A program made the position numbers and the translations under genes. Shown here one piece after another: positions 9,545 through 18,416 of a DNA stretch of 64,000 bases; the first letter of the stretch is position 1; every line of letters begins with the position of its first letter. Source of the DNA: Streptomyces megasporus (GTDB lineage: Bacteria > Actinomycetota > Actinomycetes > Streptomycetales > Streptomycetaceae); assembly GCF_000718985.1 (NCBI RefSeq), contig NZ_JODL01000013.1, positions 62,001 through 126,000 on the forward strand, read 5' to 3'. The notes beneath the pieces are model-generated. The model saw only the letters and a program-made list of their open reading frames with translations, was not told the origin of the DNA and made no database searches.

Positions 9545-9582
9545 GGAGGGCCGGGCACCCCGAGAGGGGCGCCCGGCCCTCC
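9545..9582. terminator. Hairpin terminator after the GH9 gene
   Basis: GGAGGGCCGGGC (9545-9556) pairs with GCCCGGCCCTCC (9571-9582), with an inner CCCC-GAGA-GGGG extension. It lies 40 bp after the GH9 stop and has no T-run, as is usual in Streptomyces. Confidence 0.7.
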
Positions 9583-9647
9583 GCCGTCCCCCGCCCGACC
9601 CGGTGATTGCCGCGCATGCGCACGCGGACGGGGGTACGCGTGACCCC

Positions 9648-11150
9648 ATGGGAACCGATGATCGCGAACCACCGGGTGCGGCCGCGCGACACCGCCATCT
9701 GCGCCGGGCCATCGAGCGGCGGCGGAACCCGCCGCTGCGCCGCAGCGACATCACCGTCACCGAGGAGAACCTCGTCCGACGCGCGGTGAAGGCGGCGGCC
9801 CTCGGCAACGCCATGGAGTGGTACGACTTCGGCATCTACGCCTACCTGGCCGTCACGCTGGGCGAGGTCTTCTTCCCGAGCGGCAACGACACCGCCCAGT
9901 TGCTGTCGTCCTTCGCGGCCTTCGCGGTGGCCTTCCTGGTGCGACCGCTCGGCGGCCTGTTCTTCGGCCCGCTGGGCGACCGGGTGGGCCGCCGGCAGAT
10001 CCTGGCGCTGACCATGATCCTGATGGCGCTGGGCACCTTCTGCATCGGCCTCGTTCCCGGCTACGACACCATCGGCCTGTGGGCCCCGCTGCTGCTGTTG
10101 TTCTTCCGGCTGGTGCAGGGCTTCTCCACCGGCGGCGAGTACGGCGGCGCGGCCACCTTCATCGCCGAGTACGCCCCCGACAAGAAGCGCGGCTTCTACG
10201 GCAGCTTCCTGGAGTTCGGCACCCTGGGCGGCTACGTCGCCGCGGCCGGCCTGGTCACCGTGCTGGAACTGGTCCTCAGCGACGCCGCCATGACCGACTG
10301 GGGCTGGCGCATCCCCTTCCTCACCGCGGGCCCGCTCGGCGTGGTCGGCATCTACCTGAGGCTGAGGCTGGAGGAGACCCCGGCCTTCCGGAAGGAGGTC
10401 GAGAAGCGCGCCACCGGACCGGAGACGGCGGGCGACGAGCCGCCGACCTCGGAGAGCCTCCCGAAGCAGACGCTGAAGCGGATCTTCGCGGAGCAGTGGC
10501 GGATGCTGCTGCTGTGCGTCGGACTGGTCGCCGCGTACAACATCACCAACTACATGCTGCTGACGTACATGCCGACCTATCTCACCGACCAGATGGGCTA
10601 CGACGAGGCTCACGGACTGCTGGTCCTGTTGGGCACCATGGTCGTGATGATGGCCGTCATCAACCAGGTGGGCCGGCTCAACGACCGCCACGGCCGCAAA
10701 CCGCTGCTGATGGCCGGCATGCTCGGCTACCTGCTGTTCTCCCTGCCGGCCATCCTGCTGGTGAAACAGGGGAGCCTGGGCGCGGTGATCGCGGGCATGG
10801 GCCTGCTCGGCCTGTCCCTGGTGTGCCTGCTGGGCACCATGTCGGCCTCGCTCCCGGCGATGTTCCCCACCCACGTCCGCTACGGTTCGCTGGCGATCGC
10901 CTACAACGTCTCCGCCTCGCTCTTCGGCGGCACCACCCCCCTGGTCATCACCGCGTTGATCGACTGGTCGGGCAGCGACCTGATGCCCGCCTACTACACG
11001 ATGGCCGCCGCGCTCGTCGGCGTCGTCGCGGTCTCGCTGATGAAGGAGACGGCCCGCAAGCCGCTGGAGGGCTCCCCGCCCTCGGTGGCCACGCACGAGG
11101 AGGCACGCCGGCTGGCCGCCGGGCGGCACGACCGGAACCCCCCGTACTGA
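9648..11150 (+). CDS. MFS transporter, metabolite:H+ symporter (ProP/ShiA-like) family
   Basis: 500 aa; ATG chosen after a G-rich site at 9630-9634. About twelve membrane segments are visible. TM1 carries NAMEWYDFGIYAYLA and loop 2-3 carries the MFS signature as RPLGGLFFGPLGDRVGRRQ; both are characteristic of the MHS group that moves proline, betaine, shikimate, citrate or dicarboxylates with protons. A long central loop (about 255-285) is acidic. It stands alone with terminators or convergent genes on both sides, so context does not reveal its substrate. Confidence 0.85.
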   Translation: MGTDDREPPGAAARHRHLRRAIERRRNPPLRRSDITVTEENLVRRAVKAAALGNAMEWYDFGIYAYLAVTLGEVFFPSGNDTAQLLSSFAAFAVAFLVRPLGGLFFGPLGDRVGRRQILALTMILMALGTFCIGLVPGYDTIGLWAPLLLLFFRLVQGFSTGGEYGGAATFIAEYAPDKKRGFYGSFLEFGTLGGYVAAAGLVTVLELVLSDAAMTDWGWRIPFLTAGPLGVVGIYLRLRLEETPAFRKEVEKRATGPETAGDEPPTSESLPKQTLKRIFAEQWRMLLLCVGLVAAYNITNYMLLTYMPTYLTDQMGYDEAHGLLVLLGTMVVMMAVINQVGRLNDRHGRKPLLMAGMLGYLLFSLPAILLVKQGSLGAVIAGMGLLGLSLVCLLGTMSASLPAMFPTHVRYGSLAIAYNVSASLFGGTTPLVITALIDWSGSDLMPAYYTMAAALVGVVAVSLMKETARKPLEGSPPSVATHEEARRLAAGRHDRNPPY

Positions 11151-11195
11151 TCCCGCACCGACCCCGTGCCGACCCGGCCCGGCGGGCCCCGGTCC

Positions 11196-12065
11196 TCACC
11201 CCGTGGAGACGGGTTTGGTGCCGATGACGACGGTGGCGTCCGACTCCTCGGAGACGACCACCCGCGGCACCAGCCCGGCGCGGGCGACCGCCGCCACCGT
11301 CAGCGGGGCCTGGTGCCGGCCCGTCTCCACCAGCAGCGAACCGCCCGGCGCCAGCCACGTCGGCGCCCCGGCGATCACCCGCCGCTGCACCTCCAGACCG
11401 TCCGCGCCGCCGTCGAGCGCCACCCGCGGCTCGTGCGCGCGGGCCTCCGCCGGCAGCAGCCCGATCTCGCCGGTGGGCACGTAGGGCGCGTTGGCCGGCA
11501 GGACGTCGACGCGCCCGCGCAGCGCGGCGGGCAGTGGTTCGTACAGGTCACCCCGGTACACCCGGCCGCCGAAGGCGGCGACGTTGCGCCGGGCACAGCG
11601 CACCGCGACCGGGTCGACGTCGGCGGCGTGGAGGTCCACGGTGACCCCGTCCCGTCCCAGGGCGGCGGCCAGCGCGGCGCCCAGCGCGCCCGAGCCGCAG
11701 CACAGGTCGACGACGGTCGGCGGCCGGTTCGCGGCGGCCCGGCGGACGGCCTGGTCGACGGCTTGGTGGACGAGGAACTCGGTGCGGCGCCGGGGCACGA
11801 ACACCCCGGGCTCCACCAGGACGCGCAGCCCGCAGAACTCCGCCCAGCCCAGGACGTGTTCCAACGGCAGTCCGGCGACCCGCCGGTCCACCATGGCGGC
11901 GAGCTCGTCCGGCGTCCGGGCGGTGGAGAGCAGCAGGCGCGCCTCGTCCTCGGCGAAGACGCAGCCGGCGGCCCGGAGCCTGTCGGCGACGGCGGACGGG
12001 GACGGACCGGAGGGTGGGCGGGCCGGGGGCGGCGCGGAGGAAGAGGAGGAGAGCGGAAACGACAC
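11196..12065 (-). CDS. PrmC-related protein (glutamine-N5) methyltransferase-like, NAPY subtype
   Basis: 289 aa from a GTG with GAGAGG 5 bases upstream. The N-terminal helical domain carries VAGLPLEHVLGWAEFCG, and the SAM-binding motif is VVDLCCGSGALGAALA. The catalytic tetrapeptide that is NPPY in true PrmC/HemK is NAPYVPTGEIGLLP here. This matches the actinobacterial PrmC-related family of unknown target, rather than the enzyme that methylates the release-factor GGQ glutamine. It is convergent with the transporter and divergent from the membrane protein at 12315. Confidence 0.8.
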   Translation of the reverse strand: MSFPLSSSSSAPPPARPPSGPSPSAVADRLRAAGCVFAEDEARLLLSTARTPDELAAMVDRRVAGLPLEHVLGWAEFCGLRVLVEPGVFVPRRRTEFLVHQAVDQAVRRAAANRPPTVVDLCCGSGALGAALAAALGRDGVTVDLHAADVDPVAVRCARRNVAAFGGRVYRGDLYEPLPAALRGRVDVLPANAPYVPTGEIGLLPAEARAHEPRVALDGGADGLEVQRRVIAGAPTWLAPGGSLLVETGRHQAPLTVAAVARAGLVPRVVVSEESDATVVIGTKPVSTG

Positions 12066-12314
12066 GGGAACCTCTCGGGACGACCGGAGGGCGCTCTCCC
12101 GACCGTCTACGCGGCGGGAACCACGGGACCACGCGGCGAGAGCACCCGACCTGACCTGGCGCCGATGCCTCTCACCTCCCTCGGACGGCTGCCGAGGGAC
12201 GGAAACCCTACCAGAGGGCCGGAGAGAGGTCCGGACGAGCGCGGTGCGCGATCGGCCCCCCCGGCGCCGCGCGCCCCCGGGGCCCGGAGGATGATCGGGG
12301 CGGGGGTGAGGCGG

Positions 12315-13196
12315 ATGACGCGGACGCGGAGCGCCGACCGTGGGGACGGGTGGGGACCGGGCGCCTACCGGGTGTCGGTGGCGGCGCTCTCGGTGGAGAG
12401 CGTGTTCCTCGCGGAGGCACACACCCTCTGGAGCCTCCCCGACGAGTCGTACACCCCCGCGGACCCATCGGGCTGGTCCCTGTTCATGCTGCCCTTCCTG
12501 GCGCTCTGCGGCCTTCCCGTCATCCTCGTCCTGACGACGCTGGTCGTGCTGCCCACGGCCACCCTGGCGCGCCGGCTCGGCCGGGTGTGGTGGTGGACGC
12601 CGGTCGTCGCGGCGGTACCGGCGTCGGCGGTCGTCCTTGTCGTGGTCCTCGCCGCGGAACCGGGCGTCGCGGACGCCGCCGTGCTGTGGACGGTGCTGTG
12701 GGCGGGGATCGGTCTCCCGGCGCACCTCGTCACGCTCTCCACGCCGCGCCCCGGGGCCGAACGGCCTCCGCTGTTGGTGGCGCGGACGTACGGCTACGGA
12801 GCCCTGGCCGTGCTGCTCCTCGTCGGCGGGGGCGGCATCGCCCGGGGAACCGGCCTGCTCGACGCGTACGAGCCGCCCCTGTTGTCGCGTGAGCGGGCCG
12901 TCGGCGCCTGGACCGACGGCCGGGGAGGCCTCCTCCACCTCGCCCCGGACGGCACCGCCACTGCCGACGGCCTCCTGGTCGAGGACGTCGACCGCCCCTT
13001 CGGCGAGGTGCGGTGCGATGCGTCCGGCACCTGGTACCACGAGCCGGGGACCCCGTGGAACCAGAGGATCGTCACCAGGTTCGACGACTGTTCCTTCTAC
13101 GAGTGGTCCGTCGGCGGCACGGACGCCCGGCCGAAGCTCGACGTCCTGTACGGCGATCCGGACGCGCCGGAACGGTACGTGCTGACACGGCGTTGA
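12315..13196 (+). CDS. Membrane protein of unknown function with C-terminal soluble domain
   Basis: About 293 aa. Four hydrophobic segments (about residues 45-65, 82-104, 110-130, 150-170 from this start) are followed by a roughly 100-residue soluble region with GLLHLAPDGTATADGL and two Cys (DASGTWY, DDCSFYEW regions) that resembles an extracytoplasmic sensor or lipocalin-like fold. Start uncertain: ATG 12291 abuts GGAGG with no spacing, GTG 12306 is possible, and ATG 12315 has a GTGAGG just upstream. Such small integral proteins are common in Streptomyces and unassigned. The function is not recognisable. Confidence 0.6.
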   Translation: MTRTRSADRGDGWGPGAYRVSVAALSVESVFLAEAHTLWSLPDESYTPADPSGWSLFMLPFLALCGLPVILVLTTLVVLPTATLARRLGRVWWWTPVVAAVPASAVVLVVVLAAEPGVADAAVLWTVLWAGIGLPAHLVTLSTPRPGAERPPLLVARTYGYGALAVLLLVGGGGIARGTGLLDAYEPPLLSRERAVGAWTDGRGGLLHLAPDGTATADGLLVEDVDRPFGEVRCDASGTWYHEPGTPWNQRIVTRFDDCSFYEWSVGGTDARPKLDVLYGDPDAPERYVLTRR

Positions 13197-13225
13197 CGGC
13201 GGGACGGCCCCGCCCGGGGTGTGGG

Positions 13226-13858
13226 TCAGGTGCGCGTGACGCGGGCCACCAGATCGTGCCAGCCCGCCTCCAGGCGGTCCAGCGACATGCCCCGCCGCCG
13301 GGTGAGGTGGTGGAGGAGCGCGACGTCCAGGTAGCCCACGAGGGCTTCGGCGAGCAGTTCGGCGTCGCCGCCTGTGTCGGCCTCGCGCAGCAGCGAGGTG
13401 ACGTGGGTGACCCGGACGTACCGGGGCGCGAGGTCCAGGCGTCGGCACGCCTCGGGCTCGGCGGAGAGCAGCAGGGCCCGATGGGCGTCCAGGTGTCTGA
13501 GCGTGGCGGGGCCGAAGGCCTCCAGGCGCCGCACGGGAGGGGCGCCGGGGCCCAGCGGCGGGGGACCGTGGAGGAAGGACTCCTGGTAGATGCGTTCCGA
13601 GCGGTCCAGCAGCGCCATGATCAGGCCGGTTCGGTCGCCGAAGCGGCGGAAGACGGTGCCCTTGCCGACCGAGGCGGCGGAGGCGACGGCCTCCATGGTC
13701 AGGCACTCGGGGCCGCGTTCGGCCACCAGGCGGGCGGCCGCTTCCAGCAGTCGTGTCCGGTTGCGGGCCGCGTCCGCCCGCATGGGTGGGGACTGGTCGG
13801 CCAGGGGCAGGGGCGGCCGACCGGTCCGTTCGTCGTCGAGCGGAGCGGAGGGGTTCAC
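13226..13858 (-). CDS. TetR-family repressor
   Basis: 210 aa from a GTG at 13858; an internal ATG at 13783 is an alternative start. The N-terminal HTH is typical of TetR (TMEAVASAASVGKGTVFRRFGDRTGL, about 54-79), followed by an all-helical ligand domain. It is divergent from the FMN reductase gene. The 116-bp gap between them holds two identical CGGACC-type palindromes, so it most likely represses both genes and is released by the redox substrate or a related small molecule. Confidence 0.85.
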   Translation of the reverse strand: MNPSAPLDDERTGRPPLPLADQSPPMRADAARNRTRLLEAAARLVAERGPECLTMEAVASAASVGKGTVFRRFGDRTGLIMALLDRSERIYQESFLHGPPPLGPGAPPVRRLEAFGPATLRHLDAHRALLLSAEPEACRRLDLAPRYVRVTHVTSLLREADTGGDAELLAEALVGYLDVALLHHLTRRRGMSLDRLEAGWHDLVARVTRT

Positions 13859-13889
13859 AAGCTCACAGCGTAGCGGTCGGGAAGGAAAT

Positions 13890-13938
13890 GGACCACGGTC
13901 CGGTTTCTGTGCTAGAACGTCATGCGGACCACGGTCCG
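13890..13938. promoter_or_regulatory. Twin operator in the TetR/FMN-reductase intergenic region
   Basis: Two identical copies of GGACCACGGTCCG (13890-13902 and 13926-13938), dyads with arms GGACC and GGTCC around a 2-base centre, lie 36 bp centre to centre. The first copy sits about 17 bp before a TAGAAC -10-like element (13913-13918), so it would cover the -35 region of the reductase promoter; the second lies just downstream of the expected start site. Confidence 0.65.
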
Positions 13939-13974
13939 CTTAACCCCCCGGTTACCAGTTTGGAGATCACTCCC

Positions 13975-14535
13975 ATGGCCGTTCGCATCCTGGGCCTCGT
14001 CGGCAGCCTCCGTGCCGGCTCGCACAACCGCCAGCTCGCCGAGACCGCCGCCAAGCACGCCCCCGAGGGCGTCGAGCTCGCCGTGTACGAGGGCCTGGCC
14101 GACCTGCCCTTCTACAACGAGGACGTCGACGTCGAGGGCTCGGTGCCCGAGGCCGCCGCCAGGCTGCGGGAGACGGCCGGTGCCGCCGACGCGTTCCTGC
14201 TGTTCTCGCCCGAGTACAACGGGACGATGCCGGCCGTCCTGAAGAACGCGATCGACTGGCTGTCGCGCCCCTACGGCGCCGGTGCCATCACGGGCAAGCC
14301 GGTGGTCGTCGTCGGCACCGCCTTCGGCCAGTACGGCGGCGTGTGGGCGCAGGACGAGGCCCGCAAGGCGGCCGGCATCGCCGGCGGCGCCGTCCTGGAG
14401 GACGTCAAGCTCTCCATCCCCAACTCCATCGGCCGCTTCGCCGAGACCCACCCGGCCGACGACTCCGAGGTCGTCGAGCAGATCGTCGAGGTCCTGAAGA
14501 AGCTCTCGGCCGCCGTGACGCCGTCCGCGGCCTGA
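13975..14535 (+). CDS. NADPH-dependent FMN reductase / NAD(P)H oxidoreductase
   Basis: 186 aa; GGAG precedes the ATG. Flavodoxin-like fold with the phosphate-binding loop GSLRAGSHNR and the family signature SPEYNGTMPAVLKNAIDW, followed by GTAFGQYGGVWA. This is the SsuE/YieF/ChrR group, which reduces FMN, quinones, azo compounds or chromate with NADPH. It is probably a detoxifying quinone or flavin reductase under control of the adjacent TetR repressor. A perfect 16-bp hairpin follows the gene. Confidence 0.88.
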   Translation: MAVRILGLVGSLRAGSHNRQLAETAAKHAPEGVELAVYEGLADLPFYNEDVDVEGSVPEAAARLRETAGAADAFLLFSPEYNGTMPAVLKNAIDWLSRPYGAGAITGKPVVVVGTAFGQYGGVWAQDEARKAAGIAGGAVLEDVKLSIPNSIGRFAETHPADDSEVVEQIVEVLKKLSAAVTPSAA

Positions 14536-14572
14536 CGGGTTCCCGCCCTCAGTGGGGGAAGCGCGGGACACC

Positions 14573-14610
14573 GCACGGGGCCCTCTCCACGATCGGAGAG
14601 GGCCCCGTGC
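14573..14610. terminator. Bidirectional terminator between FMN reductase and multicopper oxidase
   Basis: GCACGGGGCCCTCTCC (14573-14588) and its exact complement (14595-14610) form a 16-bp stem with a 6-base loop, between two convergent genes. A short imperfect direct repeat of GTATCGCGTYGTGCC follows at about 14620-14660. Confidence 0.85.
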
Positions 14611-14675
14611 CATGTCGTGCGTATCGCGTCGTGCCGTGCGGTATCGCGTTGTGCCGCGCTGCCGGCCGGCTCAGG

Positions 14676-16442
14676 TCAGACGACCTCGTAGTTGCGCATC
14701 ATGTCGTGCTCCTCGTGCTCGAGGATGTGGCAGTGCCAGACGTAGACGCCGCGCCTGTCGAAGTGCGCCTTGACCCGGGTGACGCTGCCCGGCGGCACCA
14801 TCACGGTGTCCTTCGGACCCGACTCGCCGACCTCCGGCGGCCGTGTCCGCCCGATCCTGATGTCGGACAGCGCGCCGGTCCGCGGGTCCCGGGTGGCGGT
14901 GAACGACGCCCGCTCCAGCACCTGGAAGTGCGCCAGGTGCAGGTGGACCGGGTGGGTCTCGAACGTGGTGTTGAACACCTCCCACACCTCGCTGGTGTTC
15001 AGCCGCGGGGTCTCGGTGATCGGGTCCTTCCAGCCCAGCGCGCCGTGCTCGACGGTGCCCAGGCGCGGTCTCGGCCTTCCGAACTCGTCCCGGCCGTTGA
15101 GCAGCAGCAGCCGACGGGTGCGGGCCGGACGCCCCGCGACCCGGTACGGCGCGTCACGGAACGCCCCGGGCAGCCGCGGTTCGGCGACCCTCCTGTCGTA
15201 CGGCCTGGTGACCCGGAACTGCAGGACCCGGTCCGCGGGCGGGGCGACGGGGGCTCCGTAGGGGAACGGCGTCGGGGCGTCGTTGGTGAGCTCGAAGGTC
15301 GCCCCCCGGTGGTCCCGGAAGTCGACGACCAGATCCGCCCGCTCGCCGGGGGAGAGCACCAACGGCCCGTCGAGCCTGTGCGGTTCGTGGAGGAAGCCGT
15401 TGTCGGAGCCGATCTGGGTGACGGGGAACGGCCACCCTCCGCCCGCCGACAGCCGGTAGAAGCGCGAATTCGACGCGTTGAGCAGCCGCAGGCGGTACTG
15501 GCGGGGTTCCACCTCCAGGTAGGGCCACGCCCTGCCGTTGACGGTGATCACCTGCCCGTAGAACTCGGGCCGGATCGACGGACCGCCCGGCCACCGCGGC
15601 GAGTCGGCGGGAGCGTCGGGGTAGGCCAGCCGGCCGTCCGGGTGGAACATCCGGTCCTGGATGGCCAGTTCCAGCTCGTAGCGGCCGGCGGGCAGTCGGT
15701 TCCGCCCCAGGAGGGCGAGTTCCCGGTCGTCGCGCAGCAGGTAGAACCCCGCCAGGCCGGCGTAGACGTTGAGCCTGGTGAGACCCATCGTGTGGTCGTG
15801 GTACCAGAGGGTGGCGGCCTCCTGGTCGTTGTCGTAGCAGGAGCGCGCCCGGACGAAGCGCGGCCCGGTGGCGCCGCCGAGCGTGTACCAGGCCTCCGGG
15901 TGGCCGTCGTCGCCGGCTCCGGTGTGCGCCCCGTGGAGGTGCACCACGGTCGGCACGCCGGTGCCGGCGAGGGTGTGGTCGGTGCCGGTGTAGGCCCAGT
16001 GGATGGTGGTGTCCACCGGGAGCAGGTGGCCGAACGGCAGGGCGTTGGCCCAGTGGATCCGCACGGGTCGGTGCCTGCGGGCCACGACGGTGGGGCCGGG
16101 CCAGGTCACGGGCGCCCGGCCGGCGCCCGCCCGGCCGACCTGTCCGAACCCCCACACGGGTGTCCTCAGCTCCGGCCCGCAACCGAGGACGTCCTGCCGG
16201 GCCGGGGCCATGGCGATGGTCCGCGATCCGCCGTTCGACAGGTCGACGCGGGCGGGCCGGGGCAGTTCGCGCACGAACCGGGGGATGGCGTCGGGGTCGG
16301 CGATCGGGTCGAGGTACAGCGGATGGTCGACGGACGGGAGGCCGCGCCCCGGCGTGGCCCGGGCGGGGGCCGTGTCGAGGCCGGGGAAGAGCAGAGCGCC
16401 TCCCGTCAGCGAGGTCGCCCGGAGAAATCGTCTTCTGTCCAC
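14676..16442 (-). CDS. Tat-exported multicopper oxidase (bilirubin-oxidase / CotA / phenoxazinone-synthase type)
   Basis: 588 aa from a GTG with GAGGGG upstream. The N-terminus DRRRFLRATSLTGGALLF is a Tat signal. Copper ligands appear in order: HLHGAH (168-173), WYHDHTMG, HPVHLHLAHF, and HCHILEHEEHDMM (570-582), giving the type 1 and trinuclear sites, with Met as the axial type 1 ligand. The size and spacing fit the three-domain CotA/bilirubin oxidase group rather than the two-domain small laccases also found in Streptomyces. It oxidises phenols, aminophenols or metal ions with O2 outside the cell. An AT-rich patch upstream (ATAATTAT, 16569-16576) probably holds its promoter. Confidence 0.9.
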   Translation of the reverse strand: MDRRRFLRATSLTGGALLFPGLDTAPARATPGRGLPSVDHPLYLDPIADPDAIPRFVRELPRPARVDLSNGGSRTIAMAPARQDVLGCGPELRTPVWGFGQVGRAGAGRAPVTWPGPTVVARRHRPVRIHWANALPFGHLLPVDTTIHWAYTGTDHTLAGTGVPTVVHLHGAHTGAGDDGHPEAWYTLGGATGPRFVRARSCYDNDQEAATLWYHDHTMGLTRLNVYAGLAGFYLLRDDRELALLGRNRLPAGRYELELAIQDRMFHPDGRLAYPDAPADSPRWPGGPSIRPEFYGQVITVNGRAWPYLEVEPRQYRLRLLNASNSRFYRLSAGGGWPFPVTQIGSDNGFLHEPHRLDGPLVLSPGERADLVVDFRDHRGATFELTNDAPTPFPYGAPVAPPADRVLQFRVTRPYDRRVAEPRLPGAFRDAPYRVAGRPARTRRLLLLNGRDEFGRPRPRLGTVEHGALGWKDPITETPRLNTSEVWEVFNTTFETHPVHLHLAHFQVLERASFTATRDPRTGALSDIRIGRTRPPEVGESGPKDTVMVPPGSVTRVKAHFDRRGVYVWHCHILEHEEHDMMRNYEVV

Positions 16443-16682
16443 AGCCTGTCGTCCCCTCGTGGTCGCGGATCACTGCGCGGATCACCGCGCACCTCGTGAT
16501 GATCCACGCCGACGGGAGGAGGAAGGTGATTGATCGGGTGGAAGGCGCTGAAAGAGCGACAAAGAGTGATAATTATTTCCAGCGCGTCACGGCGGGAAAC
16601 CCGGCCGATCCGGTGCGGCGAGCCGACCGGTCCGGACGGGGGCGGCGGTCGCCCCGCCCGGACCGTGCCCGTGATGCGGGCC

Positions 16683-16976
16683 CTACGGCGTCTGCTCGAC
16701 GACCTCCAGATTGACGAACCGGGGCTCCTTGGTGCACAGCGCCCGGAATCGCTCGGCGACGCGCTGCGTCTCGGGCAGGTCGTTGTTCTTCATCGCCTGC
16801 TCGTAGGAGGGGAACTCGACGATGTCGACGTAGTGGGAGGGGTTCTCGCGGTCCTTCCCGTGCACCTCGCGGGCGACGGTCCGCTTGCCCTCCGTCATCC
16901 GCATCCACTCGTCCCAGAGGCGCATCATCTCCTCGTCGCGTGTGGTCTCGTACTCGATGATCTGCACGAACGTCAT
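16683..16976 (-). CDS. Small dimeric alpha/beta-barrel-like protein
   Basis: 97 aa; AGGAG lies 8 bases before the ATG. The sequence MTFVQIIEYETTRDEEMMRLWDEW, followed later by SHYVDIVEFPSYEQAMKNNDLPETQRVAERF, is the pattern of ferredoxin-like dimeric alpha-beta barrel proteins (antibiotic-monooxygenase/NIPSNAP-like). Members act as small monooxygenases, heme-handling proteins or stress proteins. No catalytic residue can be assigned, and the 240-bp gap before the oxidase gene makes co-transcription with it uncertain. Confidence 0.65.
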   Translation of the reverse strand: MTFVQIIEYETTRDEEMMRLWDEWMRMTEGKRTVAREVHGKDRENPSHYVDIVEFPSYEQAMKNNDLPETQRVAERFRALCTKEPRFVNLEVVEQTP

Positions 16977-17180
16977 GGAAGCGCTCCTAGTTGCGGCCTC
17001 TGACGCGCCGCCGGGCCGTGGCGCCGGCGGGCGGACGAACGCGCCGCCGAGCCCGATCCGGTCGTGCGCCATATGTCCATGATGCGCGTCCGTGGTGGGG
17101 AATGGGCAAAGAAACCCCCGACTCGTCGGGCGTCCCCGGCTCCGCGCGGGCCGGCCCCGACCGCCCCGCGCGGAGCCGGC

Positions 17181-18176
17181 TCACAACCCGCCCAGGGCGA
17201 TGATCAGGTCCAGGTCCTTGTTCAACAACCTGCCGGCCCGCCTGTACTCCGGACGGTCGGGGACGGTCACCCTCACCCCGGGCCGGTCGCCGGTGAGCAC
17301 GGTCACCTCCGACCCCCGGTAGCGATCGGCCTTGTCCTCGACGACCTTCTCCAGTTCCTCGGCGGCCCGCTCGGCGGTACTCGCGTCCGCGAGCGGCGCG
17401 CAGATCACCCCGGAGGTCTTCCCGGGCGCGCCGGCGACCTGCCCGATCCCGATGAGCGGAACGGTCTCGTCGTCGCCCCGGCGGGTGATGTCCACCCGGT
17501 AGACCTCGCCGAGGCAGTCGCTCAGCCATCGGTGGTCGGGGTCGTCCGCGAGGGAGTCCCCACGTGCGGCGTCGACCTGACCCAGTCGGTCCGGTTGCGC
17601 CCCGTACGCGATCCCCCGGTCGGACACCTCCCAGACCAGGTGCGGCGCCGGACCCTCCTCGTCCGGCTCGGCCAGCACGGTGCGTCCGTCCTGGTCGCGC
17701 TCCCGGTACCCGTCGGCCTTCAGGGTCGAGGTGACGCGCTCCGCGTCGAAGGAGCCCAGGAGCAGTCCGGTCATGTCCCCCAGGACCAGGGAGAGTTCCA
17801 CGTCCTTCGTGTCGAACCCCTGGTCCTCCGGCTTCCGGAAGCGCGGGTACAGCGCGGGGCTCCCCAACGGATCGGTGAAGCCGAACCACTCCGGGTCGGC
17901 CTCGGACAGCTTCCGGAACTCGGCGCTGTTCATGAAGGCGACCGTCTCGCTCGCCCCGTCCCGGGGCGCCGCGTGGGCCAGGGCGGTCAGCAGTCCCGAC
18001 GGGTTCTTCCCGAGCGTGTCCGGCTGCTCGGCGTCCTCCCCGGGGCCGCATCCCGACGCCAGCAGCGCCGCGCAGGCGACGCCCACCACGGCGGCCGACA
18101 TCCGGCGCCGGGGAGAGCGGGTTCGCCGCGCGGAGGCGGGCGGGACGGTGGTGTCGGAGCGTTCGCTGTTCGGCAT
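17181..18176 (-). CDS. Lipoprotein of unknown function
   Basis: 331 aa. A basic N-terminus, hydrophobic segment and lipobox LLASGC (Cys43) predict export and lipidation. The mature part is acidic and contains two similar halves around NSAEFRKLSEADPEWFGFTDPLG and the later STAERAAEELEKVVEDKADRY segment. Such lipoproteins are frequent in Streptomyces and Mycobacteria and have no known activity. It is divergent from the GH12 gene; nothing nearby points to a partner. Confidence 0.7.
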   Translation of the reverse strand: MPNSERSDTTVPPASARRTRSPRRRMSAAVVGVACAALLASGCGPGEDAEQPDTLGKNPSGLLTALAHAAPRDGASETVAFMNSAEFRKLSEADPEWFGFTDPLGSPALYPRFRKPEDQGFDTKDVELSLVLGDMTGLLLGSFDAERVTSTLKADGYRERDQDGRTVLAEPDEEGPAPHLVWEVSDRGIAYGAQPDRLGQVDAARGDSLADDPDHRWLSDCLGEVYRVDITRRGDDETVPLIGIGQVAGAPGKTSGVICAPLADASTAERAAEELEKVVEDKADRYRGSEVTVLTGDRPGVRVTVPDRPEYRRAGRLLNKDLDLIIALGGL

Positions 18177-18364
18177 GGCGGGACGCTACTGCACGTTCGC
18201 GCTCCGCGGCCCTCCGGTTGCACGACAGGGGCACCGCCGTCACCGTCGTGTGACCGAGGACGAGCGGGCACGGGGGCGGACGGGGAGAGGGGGTGCGGAG
18301 AACCGTGCGCGGCGCCGGTCTTGTCATGGACGCGGGATGCCCATAGAGTCCGCCGCGCAGTGTT

Positions 18365-18378
18365 TGGGAGCGCTCCCA
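18365..18378. promoter_or_regulatory. CebR-type operator
   Basis: TGGGAGCGCTCCCA, identical to the copy at 6742 and 39 bp before the GH12 ATG. It predicts shared cellobiose induction of the two cellulases. Confidence 0.9.
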
Positions 18379-18416
18379 GAGGGCTCCCCGCCCCCCACAC
18401 CCGCGGAAGGGACACC

